A stretch of DNA of 64,000 bases from Nitrospiraceae bacterium (GTDB lineage: Bacteria > Nitrospirota > Nitrospiria > Nitrospirales > Nitrospiraceae). Position 1 is the stretch's first letter. Each line of letters begins with the position of its first letter. The notes under the pieces are model-generated. The model was not told where the DNA came from. It made no database searches and was given only the letters and a program-made list of their open reading frames with translations. Shown here one piece after another: positions 55,054 to 64,000 of this stretch. Location: contig SHZW01000001.1 in assembly GCA_009692155.1 (NCBI GenBank), forward strand, positions 62,001-126,000. The letters run 5' to 3'. Made by a program: the position numbers and the translations under genes.

Positions 55054-55875
55054 ATGATCCGCCCTCCCGCCGTTGCCGGTCCATTCTATAGCGCATCCGC
55101 CGCGACGCTCGAGGCCGAGGTGGCCGGCTACCTGGACAGCTCGGCGCAACCCGCACCGGTGATCGCCGCCATCAGCCCTCATGCCGGGCTGATGTACTCG
55201 GGCCCTGTTGCCGGATCGGTATACAGCCGGGTGGCTGTGCCCACAACCGTGATCCTCATCGGTCCCAATCACACCGGCATCGGCCCGTCCGTGTCCGTGT
55301 ATCCGGAGGGTACCTGGCAGATGCCGGGCGGCGAGGTGTCCGTCGACCGGGACCTCGCAGAGAAAATTCTCGCGCACTGCCCGCACGCTGAGGCCGATAT
55401 CTCCGCACACCGGCGGGAACATTGCCTGGAAGTCCAACTGCCCTTCCTGCAACATCGACGACGGCACGTCCGGATCGTTCCGATCGTGCTCGGAATCAGA
55501 GACCCTGCCCTGTGCCTGGCAATTGGGAAATGCCTGGCGGCGATCATTGCGCAAAGTGCCGGCCCAGCCGCCACTGCCGGCGGGCAACCTCTCCTTGTCG
55601 CCAGCACTGATATGAACCACTACGAATCAGACGCAATCACACGAGAAAAAGACCGCCATGCGATTGAAGCCATCACACGGCTGGACCCGGACGGGCTCGA
55701 TGCAGCCGTGACAACCCATTGTATTTCCATGTGCGGCATCGCTCCGACACTTGCCGTTCTGCACGCCGCCCGCGCGCTGGGTGCAACCGGCGCGACTCTT
55801 GTCCGCTATGCCACCTCTGGAGACCGAAACGGAGAACGAACTCGGGTGGTCGGCTATGCCGGCTTTACCATCTAA
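55054..55875 (+). CDS. amrB: MEMO1-family protein (AmmeMemoRadiSam system protein B)
   Basis: A 273-residue protein. IRPPAVAGPFYSASAATLEAEV, SPHAGLMYSGPVAGSVYS, LIGPNHTGIGP and STDMNHYES with the final HCISMCGIAPTLAVL match the MEMO1 extradiol-dioxygenase-like fold. The partner AMMECR1 and radical SAM genes are not in the window. Confidence 0.9.
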   Translation: MIRPPAVAGPFYSASAATLEAEVAGYLDSSAQPAPVIAAISPHAGLMYSGPVAGSVYSRVAVPTTVILIGPNHTGIGPSVSVYPEGTWQMPGGEVSVDRDLAEKILAHCPHAEADISAHRREHCLEVQLPFLQHRRRHVRIVPIVLGIRDPALCLAIGKCLAAIIAQSAGPAATAGGQPLLVASTDMNHYESDAITREKDRHAIEAITRLDPDGLDAAVTTHCISMCGIAPTLAVLHAARALGATGATLVRYATSGDRNGERTRVVGYAGFTI

Positions 55876-55924
55876 ACGCTTCACGCTTCACACGGGCATC
55901 ATGCTCCCTAACCCATGAGAATGT

Positions 55925-55953
55925 TTGACAGAACAGGCGGATAGTGATAGTTA
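55925..55953 (+). promoter_or_regulatory. Candidate promoter
   Basis: Perfect TTGACA (55925-55930) with a poor -10 (TAGTTA) after 17 bp, before the gene at 55991, whose AAGGAGG lies at 55979-55986. Confidence 0.35.
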
Positions 55954-55990
55954 GACGCCCATCGGGGTACCGATAGGCCAAGGAGGATCC

Positions 55991-56821
55991 GTGATGAGTG
56001 TCGCGTCGAGCATTGCGCTTTCTGTGGATGCACTGCCCGGGTTGAACATCTTCTTCGCCAAGGAACCGGCCCCCGCTGCCGATCCAAACCAATCGGACAT
56101 GGATAAAACCGTCGTCCTCGGCCCTCCCGGGAAAAAAGGCCCCACGCCGCCAAGCACGAAAGAGCGTATTCTTTTTCTGGTGTTGATCCTCATCATCGTC
56201 GGTGGTGGTGGATACCTCGCAGTCAATCCAGAAACACTAATGGGCCTGCTCGGCGATGCGCCGGGAGATGCGCCACCACCTCCTCCAAAGCCAAAAGTCG
56301 CCAAACCGGTCGCTCCTGCGCCCGCACCGGCTCAGCCGGCTGCACCGGGAGTCGTTCCGATCCCGGCCCCATCCCAGCCGACAGCGATGGCGCCTGCTGC
56401 GGCTCCAGCAGCACTTGCACTGGCTCCTGCGGCAGTGCCTGTTGCGCCAACTGTACCAGTGGCAGTCCCCACTGCGGCTGCACCGAATCTGGCGACTCCT
56501 GCGCCTGCGCCAGCAGTCGTGGCGAGCGTTCCTGCTCCAACTCCGGCCATGCCTGCAGCCGCACCGAAACCTGCGGCGGCTTCAGCCATTCCAACCATAT
56601 CAACACCAAAATTTGGCGAAGGTGAAAAGGTCTCTGTGTCTGCTCCGACTCCTTTGACCGCCGATTCAGCCGGCAAGAAGCCAGCAACGGCATCTGCCGT
56701 ACCCGGTTCGACCTTGGTCGTGCTGGATGCAGATCTGCAAAACTACGCGTGGGTCTACTCCGTCCGTACGGAACAGGGCGCGACGGGCTGGGTTGCGGAA
56801 AAAAGCCTCGTCGCCAAGTAA
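55991..56821 (+). CDS. Pro/Ala-rich membrane protein with C-terminal SH3-like domain
   Basis: Residues about 58-75 form one membrane segment (RILFLVLILIIVGGGGYLA). Residues about 90-205 are Pro/Ala/Val-rich and likely span the periplasm. The last 50 residues (STLVVLDADLQNYAWVYSV, then GATGWVAEKSLVAK) look like a bacterial SH3 domain binding peptidoglycan or peptide. Starts at GTG 55991 or ATG 55994. The exact role is unknown. Confidence 0.72.
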   Translation: MMSVASSIALSVDALPGLNIFFAKEPAPAADPNQSDMDKTVVLGPPGKKGPTPPSTKERILFLVLILIIVGGGGYLAVNPETLMGLLGDAPGDAPPPPPKPKVAKPVAPAPAPAQPAAPGVVPIPAPSQPTAMAPAAAPAALALAPAAVPVAPTVPVAVPTAAAPNLATPAPAPAVVASVPAPTPAMPAAAPKPAAASAIPTISTPKFGEGEKVSVSAPTPLTADSAGKKPATASAVPGSTLVVLDADLQNYAWVYSVRTEQGATGWVAEKSLVAK

Positions 56822-56874
56822 CCGTTCCTGTTGTCTGCTAGAACCTGTCTCGCTGCCCGGGGAAATCCCCGTGC

Positions 56875-56880
56875 TATAAT
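56875..56880 (+). promoter_or_regulatory. Candidate -10 box upstream of HAD gene
   Basis: Perfect TATAAT with no -35. A GGGG-AAAT-CCCC hairpin lies just upstream (56859-56870), so the element could also act as a weak terminator of the previous gene. Confidence 0.4.
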
Positions 56881-56919
56881 GCCGCTCCATGACACGTGGG
56901 CCTAGTCTGGCGAGGGCGC

Positions 56920-57636
56920 ATGCTGCGTGCAATCATCTTCGATTTCGACGGCGTGGTGGCGGACAGCGAGCCCATCCATCTGGCCGTGTTCCAACGAGTC
57001 CTGGGTGAGGCGGGATTCTTTCTGAGCCCGGAGGAATACTACGCCGACTATCTCGGATACGACGATAAGGGCTGCTTCCGGGCCTTTTTAATAGCCCACA
57101 GCCAATCCCCTTCGAACGAGATGATCGACGATCTCGTGGCCAGGAAAGCCCAGGCCTACCTCGACAACATTAAACAGAATTTGATCATCTTCCCGGGCGT
57201 GCGAGAACTGGTCCGCGACGCCGCCACCCGCCATCGACTGGCCATCGCCTCCGGTGCGTTGCGGCACGAGATCGAATATATCCTCGACTGCGCGGACATC
57301 CGCAAGGAATTCGAGCACATTACGAGCGCAGAAGACGTGGGTCACGGTAAGCCGAATCCTGAACCATTCATGCATGCCCTCGCATCGCTGAACCGGGCCT
57401 CGCGGTCCGGACAGACCCGGCTGGCACCGGACGACTGCCTGGTCATCGAAGATTCCATCCCCGGCATTCGAGCGGCACATGCAGCCGGCATGAAGGTCCT
57501 GGCTGTCTCAAACACGCACACCGTCCAGGACCTTCACGAAGCCGATGCGCTGACAGGTTCCCTGGCCGACGTGAAATTGCCGGAACTGGAAAACAGGCTC
57601 TGGCCGGCAGACTTGGCGCGGCACGGACCACGATGA
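56920..57636 (+). CDS. HAD-family hydrolase (beta-phosphoglucomutase/phosphatase type)
   Basis: Motif I FDFDGVVADSEPIH, the motif II/III region IASGALRHEIEY and KPNPEPFMHAL, and motif IV VIEDSIPGIRAAHAAGM. From the ATG at 56920 it has 238 residues. It overlaps the next gene by 4 bp. Substrate unknown. Confidence 0.9.
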   Translation: MLRAIIFDFDGVVADSEPIHLAVFQRVLGEAGFFLSPEEYYADYLGYDDKGCFRAFLIAHSQSPSNEMIDDLVARKAQAYLDNIKQNLIIFPGVRELVRDAATRHRLAIASGALRHEIEYILDCADIRKEFEHITSAEDVGHGKPNPEPFMHALASLNRASRSGQTRLAPDDCLVIEDSIPGIRAAHAAGMKVLAVSNTHTVQDLHEADALTGSLADVKLPELENRLWPADLARHGPR

Positions 57637-58583
57637 GAATCTGCTCTTTACTTCCCGGTGCCACCGAAGTGGTGGCGGCATTGGGGCGCACCAGATACCT
57701 GGTCGGCATCAGCCACGAATGCGACTACCCATCTGAAATCCGGGCCAAACCGGTGCTGATCCGCTCAACGGTGGCTGCCGGACTGTCCAGCCCTGAAATT
57801 GATCGCCATGTGCGCACGATGCTGCATGCTGGCCAGCCGCTCTATGAATTGGACGAAACCATGCTCACCCGCGTGCGGCCCGATATCGTCATTGCTCAGG
57901 ACTTGTGCCACGTGTGCGCGATCACACCGGCGCAGTTGCAACATGCCCTCCGCGTGCTGCCTTCCCCTCCACGCGTGTTGTCGCTAAACCCCTCGACGCT
58001 CGACGACGTGCTCGCCGATATTGGACGGATCGGCGAGGCGATCGGACGGTCGCTGGAAGCCGCGAATCTGGCCGATCAGCTGCGGGCCAGACTGCAGGCC
58101 GTTCTACTCCAGGTCGCGCACGCGGACAAACATCCGCGCGTAGCCTGCCTCGAATGGCTCGACCCGCTGTTTTCTGCCGGACATTGGGTACCTGAAATGG
58201 TCGCCTGCGCCGGAGGCGTCGATGTGCTGGGAACTCCCGGCTCCCCGTCCGCGCAGATTACATGGGAACAGGTACAGGCGGCGAAGCCGGACGTACTGAT
58301 TATCATGCCTTGCGGATTCTCGATCGCCCGCACGAAGCAGGAAATGAACCGCCTCACGAAGCGCACAGCCTGGAAGAAACTGCCGGCCGTCAAAAACGGC
58401 GCCGTCTTTCTGGTGGATGGGGCGTCCTATTTCAATCGCCCGGGACCCCGACTGATCGACGGCATCGAAATGCTGGCCGCCTGTCTCCATCCCTCGCTTG
58501 AGCAAACGGCCAGACCCGATGCCGTGGAGCGCTTCGAAAAACCGTCTCCGCCAGCCCGCAAACGCTCCGTTTCGACGCGATGA
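57633..58583 (+). CDS. BtuF-like cobalamin-binding protein
   Basis: Helical-backbone substrate-binding fold: CSLLPGATEVVAALGRTRYL, GISHECDYPSE, PDIVIAQDLCHVC, LSLNPSTLDDVLADI and WEQVQAAKPDVLIIMPCGFS. It lacks a signal peptide, unlike a normal periplasmic BtuF, and may act as a cytosolic corrinoid protein. It precedes hpnD by a 4-bp overlap. B12 ligation is inferred from the family. Confidence 0.82.
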   Translation: MRICSLLPGATEVVAALGRTRYLVGISHECDYPSEIRAKPVLIRSTVAAGLSSPEIDRHVRTMLHAGQPLYELDETMLTRVRPDIVIAQDLCHVCAITPAQLQHALRVLPSPPRVLSLNPSTLDDVLADIGRIGEAIGRSLEAANLADQLRARLQAVLLQVAHADKHPRVACLEWLDPLFSAGHWVPEMVACAGGVDVLGTPGSPSAQITWEQVQAAKPDVLIIMPCGFSIARTKQEMNRLTKRTAWKKLPAVKNGAVFLVDGASYFNRPGPRLIDGIEMLAACLHPSLEQTARPDAVERFEKPSPPARKRSVSTR

Positions 58584-59440
58584 CATCCTCCGAAGCTCAG
58601 GCCTACTGCAACGCCGTCACAAAACGCAGCGGCAGCAATTTTTACTATTCGTTTTTCTTCCTGCCGGCGGCTCGGCGCGCGGCCATGTATACCGTCTACG
58701 CATTTTGTAAGGAAGTGGATAACGCCGTGGACGAGGCGCTACCCGGCAGCGATCCGAAAGAGGCAATCCGCCGGTGGCGCGCCGAGGTCGCCGCGGTCTA
58801 CGGCGGCACCCCTACGCATCCTGTCGCCATCAGCCTGGCCGGCCACGTCCGGCACTTGGGCATTCCCAGGGAGTATTTCGACGAATTGATCAACGGTGTC
58901 GAAATGGATCTCTCGACGACGCGCTACATCACATTCGACGAACTCTCCCGCTACTGCTACCGCGTCGCCTGCGTCGTTGGACTCATCTGTCTGCACATCT
59001 TCGGCACCCGGGACCCGCGAGCGAAGGACTATGCCGTCAACCTCGGGATGGCTTTCCAGCTCACCAATATCCTGCGCGACCTGGGCACGGACGCGGATCG
59101 CGGCCGCATTTATCTGCCCTTGGAAGACCTGACACGATTCGGCTACACCAAAGAACTGCTGCTTCAACGCCGCTACTCGCCCCGCTTCGACAGTCTGATG
59201 GCCTTTCAATGCAAGCGTGCACATGAGTTTTACGACAAAGCCCGCACGATTTTGGAAAGCCTGCCGCGCGCCGATCGGAAAGCCTTGACCCCTGCCGAAA
59301 TGATGCGCGGAGTCTACGAGCGCATCCTGCTCCGCATCGAACAGGCCGGCTACCGCGTGTTCGACTTGCGCATCAGCATACCGCCTGTTTCCCGCCTGGC
59401 CATTGCCGCCAACGTGTGGCTGCGCTCACGCCTCGCCTGA
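58580..59440 (+). CDS. hpnD: Presqualene diphosphate synthase HpnD
   Basis: Joins two farnesyl diphosphates on the way to squalene and hopanoids. It has 286 residues. Asp-rich motifs VYAFCKEVDNAVDEA near residue 40 and NILRDLGTDADRGRIYLP near 165 bind the substrate diphosphates; FYYSFFFLPAARRAAM is typical of the family. The hpnC gene is not visible here. Confidence 0.93.
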   Translation: MTSSEAQAYCNAVTKRSGSNFYYSFFFLPAARRAAMYTVYAFCKEVDNAVDEALPGSDPKEAIRRWRAEVAAVYGGTPTHPVAISLAGHVRHLGIPREYFDELINGVEMDLSTTRYITFDELSRYCYRVACVVGLICLHIFGTRDPRAKDYAVNLGMAFQLTNILRDLGTDADRGRIYLPLEDLTRFGYTKELLLQRRYSPRFDSLMAFQCKRAHEFYDKARTILESLPRADRKALTPAEMMRGVYERILLRIEQAGYRVFDLRISIPPVSRLAIAANVWLRSRLA

Positions 59441-60773
59441 CCGTGCCACCCACCGTGCTGGTCATCGGCGGTGGCCTAGCAGGACTCGCCGCGGCCGTGC
59501 GGCTCTCCGCACAGAATTACGCCGTCACCCTAGTTGAGCGGAGCGAACGGCTGGGTGGGCGCTTGTTGTGCAGCGGGACCGACGCCAATCATTTTGATGC
59601 CATCCCGCCGGTACTCATGGGACATCACAGGGCAACGCTAGCCCTGCTGAAAGAGCTGGGCACGGCGGACCGTGCGTCCTGTCGAATGATCTCCGCTTCG
59701 AGTTTCTATTGCCCGGCGGGCATCTCGTCAGCCTGATGCAGCCCTGGCTTCCAGCACCACTTCAGACCGTCATCGGCCTGCTGCTGTTCGGCGGGTTGCC
59801 GTTGAGAGACCGCTGGCAACTCCTCGACGCAATCGAACGAAGCTGGGAAGGCGATCCCGCCCTGCCGCAGAATCTCGACCAACGGACCGCGGAAGAATGG
59901 CTGGCAGAACGAAAGCAATCGGAGCGGGCACGTGCCGATGTCTGGACACCGCTTGCCCGTTTTCTGATTGGAGACGATGTCACCACGATTTCGGCCGCGG
60001 CTCTTGTCAGCGTCTTTACGCGCTGCTTACTGACCGCCCGCCGCCACGCGCGTCTTGCCGTTCCGACCGACACGCTGCACGACCTCCTGTTGTCACCACT
60101 CGCCGCCCGTCTCGCTCGGACCGGCGCGACCATCAGGTTCAATACCGCTACAGTCCTGCTCCAGATCGAGAACGACCGGGTGACGGGCGTGCGGCTGCGC
60201 GACGGCACCACCCTCACCGCCGACTACTACATCATGGCGCTGCCGCACAGACAGCTCACGGCGATTCTGCCGGAGCGTGTACTCACGCATTATTCCTATT
60301 TCCAGCAGCTCACGCAGCTCTCGGACTCGCCGGCGCTGACCGTCCATCTGCGGATCGACACCGCCCTCCAGGCACCGCGTGTGGTGCTCTTCGCGCGACG
60401 GACCTTTCACTGGCTGGTGAGCCGGCCCGGACCGCGTCGCAGCGGAACCGTCATTTCCGTGGTCGCGACAGGCAAACCGGAACTGTTCGAACGGACAGAC
60501 CAGGATCTCATCGCGCTGGCTCTCGATGAACTGGCCTATGCCTATCCCGGCTCGGAGGCCATCAAACTGCTCGACAGTCAGGTGGTCCGGGAGCCCCGCG
60601 CCTTTCTCACCATGAGCCCCGGCACCAGGGTCCTCCGTCCCCTCCCACAAAGCCCTTTCCGCAACCTGTTGATCGGAGGCGATTGGACTGACACCGGCCT
60701 GCCAGCCACATTGGAAAGCGCGATCATCAGCGGCACCCGCTGCGCGGAGATGATTCTGGCGAAGAAAGAATAA
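59416..60773 (+). CDS. hpnE: Hydroxysqualene dehydroxylase HpnE, frameshifted
   Basis: FAD-dependent amine-oxidase-fold enzyme that completes squalene synthesis. N-terminal nucleotide loop VLVIGGGLAGLAAAVRLSAQNYAV, then LVERSERLGGRLL. The first frame ends at 59736 after ASSFYCPAGISSA. The true sequence (SNDLRFEFLLPGGHLVSLMQP) continues in another frame from about 59680, and 59709-60773 codes the rest, including GDWTDTGLPATLESAIISG. A one-base shift near 59670-59690 breaks the gene. GTG 59416 overlaps the hpnD end by 25 bp; GTG 59443 is an alternative start. Confidence 0.85.
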
Positions 60774-60813
60774 GCGGACAGGATAAGCGAGCAGGCGGCT
60801 TGGTCTCCTCCGT

Positions 60814-61165
60814 TTAGGTTCTCCCTTGCGCGGCGCCGCTTGGCGGCGCTGCCCCATGAGTGTCTGCTGCAGTTGCTGTTGCAGCCGCCCGAGCGCGTCC
60901 AGCGGCAGCGCAATGCGTGCCCTGCGCGTGCCGCGTACGCCCTTGGGAATCGGTTTGTTTTGCCGAATGGCCTGCCCTAATGCGCTAAAGAGCGCAGGCT
61001 CGATGAATCCAAAATCCACGTGGGCGATCCCTTGTGCCACGCTCACGGCAGTATAGTTGGCCATCAGGGGCAGCTCGGTGGAATTTCCCGGCGAGAGCTG
61101 GACTTTTAAGGTGATGGCTTTCTCGGACTGTTCATATTTCTCTGGCTTGTCAGACTGCTCGGCAT
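60814..61165 (-). CDS. DUF3467-like protein with frame problems at both ends
   Basis: A strong AAGGAGG ribosome site precedes the ATG at 61165, but the ATG frame stops after 19 residues. The next frame reads AEQSDKPEKYEQSEKAITLK then LMANYTAVSVAQGIAHVDFG and FIEPALFSALGQAIRQNKP, a DUF3467-type sequence. One missing base after the ATG would fix it. The same frame then runs on antisense to hpnE, while another frame ends at a TAA at 60814, so the natural C-terminus is unclear. Function unknown. Confidence 0.5.
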
Positions 61166-61288
61166 GGCTCCTCCTTGTGAGTCGCTAATATAGTTAGGAG
61201 TCAGAATATGAAATGGGAAGCGAAGCCTACGCTCGTCCCTCTACCCTGTCAAGCCTACCGTGCTGTGACGTCCCTGGACGGAGGATCG

Positions 61289-62320
<1,032 letters not shown>

Positions 62321-62328
62321 GTTGCCCC

Positions 62329-62433
62329 CTACGACCGCCGGCCCTGATGCTCCAGAATCGTAATCATGATAAGGATCAAGGCGGCCTGCGCCAGGAGCAT
62401 GATCGCTTCGGCTGTCCCCGCTTTGCGCAGCAC
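62329..62433 (-). CDS. Possible small membrane peptide
   Basis: A 34-residue frame from GTG 62433 ([19 protein letters not shown] then [11 protein letters not shown]) between glmM and mtnA with one hydrophobic segment. The ribosome site is weak. An unannotated small membrane protein is possible; so is chance. Confidence 0.25.
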   Translation of the reverse strand: MLRKAGTAEAIMLLAQAALILIMITILEHQGRRS

Positions 62434-62463
62434 GGCGCCGGTAAAAAAAAGAAACAACCGCCG

Positions 62464-63861
62464 TTACCCCAAACGCGTGCGAACGACGCCGGCCAACTCT
62501 TCAGCGACAGAACGAATGAGCGCCTCGCCCTCTCCCTCGACCATGATGCGAAGGAGCGGCTCCGTACCCGAATAGCGGACGAGGACCCGCCCGCGGCCGT
62601 CGAGCTTCGCCTCGCCCTTTCGGAGCGCCTGCTGAAAGCCCGGCACACCGCTCAAATCCGGTTTTTCCTTCACCAAAATATTCACCAGTATCTGCGGAAC
62701 CGGCTTCATGCATCCGACCAGATCCGACAAGGACCGACCGGATCGCTTCATGAGCGACAGGATCTGGAGCCCGGAAATCAGGCCGTCGCCTGTCGTATTG
62801 TAATCGAGAAAGATCAGATGCCCCGATTGCTCGCCGCCGAAGTTGTATCCGCCGGCCATCATTTTCTCCAGCAGGTAACGGTCGCCGACCGCCGTGCGGA
62901 CCAGTGCGATCCCGGCCTTCGCCAGCGCCCGCTCAAGGCCGAAGTTGCTCATCACGGTCCCCACCACGGTATTGCCTTTCAGTTCGCCTCGCGCCTTCAG
63001 ATCGATCGCCAGCGCCGCCACCGCGTGATCGCCGTCCACCACCGTGCCGCGCGCGTCAACGAATATCGCCCGGTCGGCATCCCCGTCATGGGCGATCCCG
63101 AGGTCGGCCTTGTGCGTCCGCACCGCATCTTGCAATCGCTGCGGGTGCATCGCGCCGCATCCGTCGTTGATGTTGGTGCCGTCCGGCTCATCACCGATGA
63201 CCCATACCGTCGCACCGAGCTCGCGAAATACTTTTGGAGACACCTTGTACGCCGCGCCATGCGCGCAATCGATCACGACCTTGAGACCCTGGAAATCCAT
63301 GTCGCGCGGCACGGATCGTTTGACAAACTCGATGTACCGCCCCTCGGCATCGTCGATCCGATAGGCTTTTCCGACCGCGCCGGCGGTCGGACGGTGATGT
63401 TCGATCTCGTTCGATGTGATCAGCGCTTCCATCCTGGACTCGAACTCGTCCGGCAGCTTCAATCCGTCGCTGGAAAAAAACTTGATGCCGTTGTCCTGGT
63501 AGGGATTGTGCGACGCGGAGAGCATCACCCCGGCGTCCGCCCGAAGGCTGCGGGTCAGGAACGCGATGCCGGGCGTCGGTATGGGACCGATCAAGTAGAC
63601 ATCCACCCCCATCGAGCAGATGCCGGACGTGAGCGCCGACTCCAGCATATAGCCCGACAGGCGGGTATCCTTGCCGATGACGATCTGGTGCCGGCCCGCC
63701 CGGCGCTTGAACAAATAGGCGGCCGCCCGGCCCAGCTTCATCGCCGTTTCGCTGGTCATCGGCTCGAGGTTGGCGACGCCCCGCACCCCGTCCGTGCCGA
63801 ACAATTTTACGGCTTTCACTGGCTTCGCCGTTTTAACGGGACGCACGGCTTTGGATCGCAT
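62464..63861 (-). CDS. glmM: Phosphoglucosamine mutase GlmM
   Basis: Converts glucosamine-6-P to glucosamine-1-P for peptidoglycan and LPS. Phosphoserine loop [18 protein letters not shown] near residue 105 and metal loop DGDADRAIF near 245; C-terminal [16 protein letters not shown]. From 63861 it has 465 residues; GTG 63819 ([14 protein letters not shown]) fits the usual family start better. It overlaps the upstream folP end. Confidence 0.95.
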   Translation of the reverse strand: MRSKAVRPVKTAKPVKAVKLFGTDGVRGVANLEPMTSETAMKLGRAAAYLFKRRAGRHQIVIGKDTRLSGYMLESALTSGICSMGVDVYLIGPIPTPGIAFLTRSLRADAGVMLSASHNPYQDNGIKFFSSDGLKLPDEFESRMEALITSNEIEHHRPTAGAVGKAYRIDDAEGRYIEFVKRSVPRDMDFQGLKVVIDCAHGAAYKVSPKVFRELGATVWVIGDEPDGTNINDGCGAMHPQRLQDAVRTHKADLGIAHDGDADRAIFVDARGTVVDGDHAVAALAIDLKARGELKGNTVVGTVMSNFGLERALAKAGIALVRTAVGDRYLLEKMMAGGYNFGGEQSGHLIFLDYNTTGDGLISGLQILSLMKRSGRSLSDLVGCMKPVPQILVNILVKEKPDLSGVPGFQQALRKGEAKLDGRGRVLVRYSGTEPLLRIMVEGEGEALIRSVAEELAGVVRTRLG

Positions 63862-64000
63862 AGACCATCCTTACGACATCCTGCATCGCGTTGACATCAT
63901 GCACACGGACCACCCCGGCTCCTCGAAGCACGGCGACGGCTACCGCCGCGGCCGTTCCCATGAGCCGGTCATCGGTCCGACGGCCCAACACCTCGCCGAT
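63833..64000 (-). CDS. folP: Dihydropteroate synthase FolP, C-terminal part
   Basis: The gene runs off the window end. The visible 55 residues ([20 protein letters not shown], then [19 protein letters not shown]) are the classic end of FolP with the R-V-H-D motif that binds the pterin/phosphate. It overlaps glmM by 29 bp. Together with folC and the folB fusion it shows local folate synthesis. Confidence 0.88.
   Translation of the reverse strand: MGEVLGRRTDDRLMGTAAAVAVAVLRGAGVVRVHDVNAMQDVVRMVYAIQSRASR

Noticed and set aside
60093-61064. A 323-residue open frame antisense to hpnE
   Set aside because: Only its first about 90 residues look like a real DUF3467-type protein; the rest mirrors hpnE and is Arg/Gln/Gly-rich, as expected for antisense frames.

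Overview
The window reads as a GC-rich, Gram-negative chromosome and most resembles a Nitrospira-type nitrite oxidiser. The evidence is indirect: lptD, tatC and several lipoproteins show two membranes; hpnD/hpnE give squalene for hopanoids; there is a chlorite-dismutase-family heme protein and a B12-dependent ribonucleotide reductase; and molybdenum uptake (modABC) and molybdopterin synthesis (moaA, moaC, moaD-moaE) are both present, as an organism built around a molybdenum nitrite oxidoreductase would need. No marker rRNA is present, so the genus is an inference.

Layout. 1-8927 is a minus-strand block: a frameshifted unknown gene, mltG, ruvX, alaS, recX, recA, thpR and cinA. 9032-12854 is plus strand: a ChdC/HemQ-like heme protein, small hypotheticals and a tRNA-CAU. 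12855-20117 is the most distinctive region: three paralogous predicted outer-membrane barrel proteins surround modABC and an HTH plus periplasmic-binding-like regulator, with a Fur-box-like site before the first barrel gene. 20123-27094 is minus strand: lipoprotein, cyclophilin, beta-propeller, tatC, DUF465, rimI, tsaB, lipoprotein, radA. 27277-30490 holds secreted and small proteins, a peroxiredoxin and two DUF507 proteins.

30599-34118 is plus strand: a YprB-like nuclease, a SnoaL-like secreted protein, a secreted protein with the copper-ligand pattern of peptidylglycine monooxygenase, and an HD-GYP protein. 34115-44466 is minus strand: recN, a MITE-like element, thioredoxin, lptD, folC, accD, an MBL hydrolase, a Ni/Co transporter and moaA. 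44502-45892 holds a palindromic repeat, the moaD-moaE fusion, moaC and their promoter. 45944-48315 carries a folB-methyltransferase fusion, a PHP phosphoesterase and a secreted repeat protein. 48395-53130 contains small hypotheticals, a broken multidomain signalling gene and yjbQ. 53212-60773 is plus strand: nrdJ, a MEMO1-family gene, an SH3-like membrane protein, a HAD hydrolase, a BtuF-like protein, hpnD and hpnE. The end carries a DUF3467-like gene, mtnA, glmM and the 3' end of folP.

Two further themes stand out. Low-complexity inverted repeats built from short GTGA/TCAC-type words lie at many gene borders and supply start or stop regions of genes. Several otherwise normal genes carry a single-base frameshift, some in homopolymers, and one carries an in-frame stop, so assembly error should be excluded before calling them pseudogenes.
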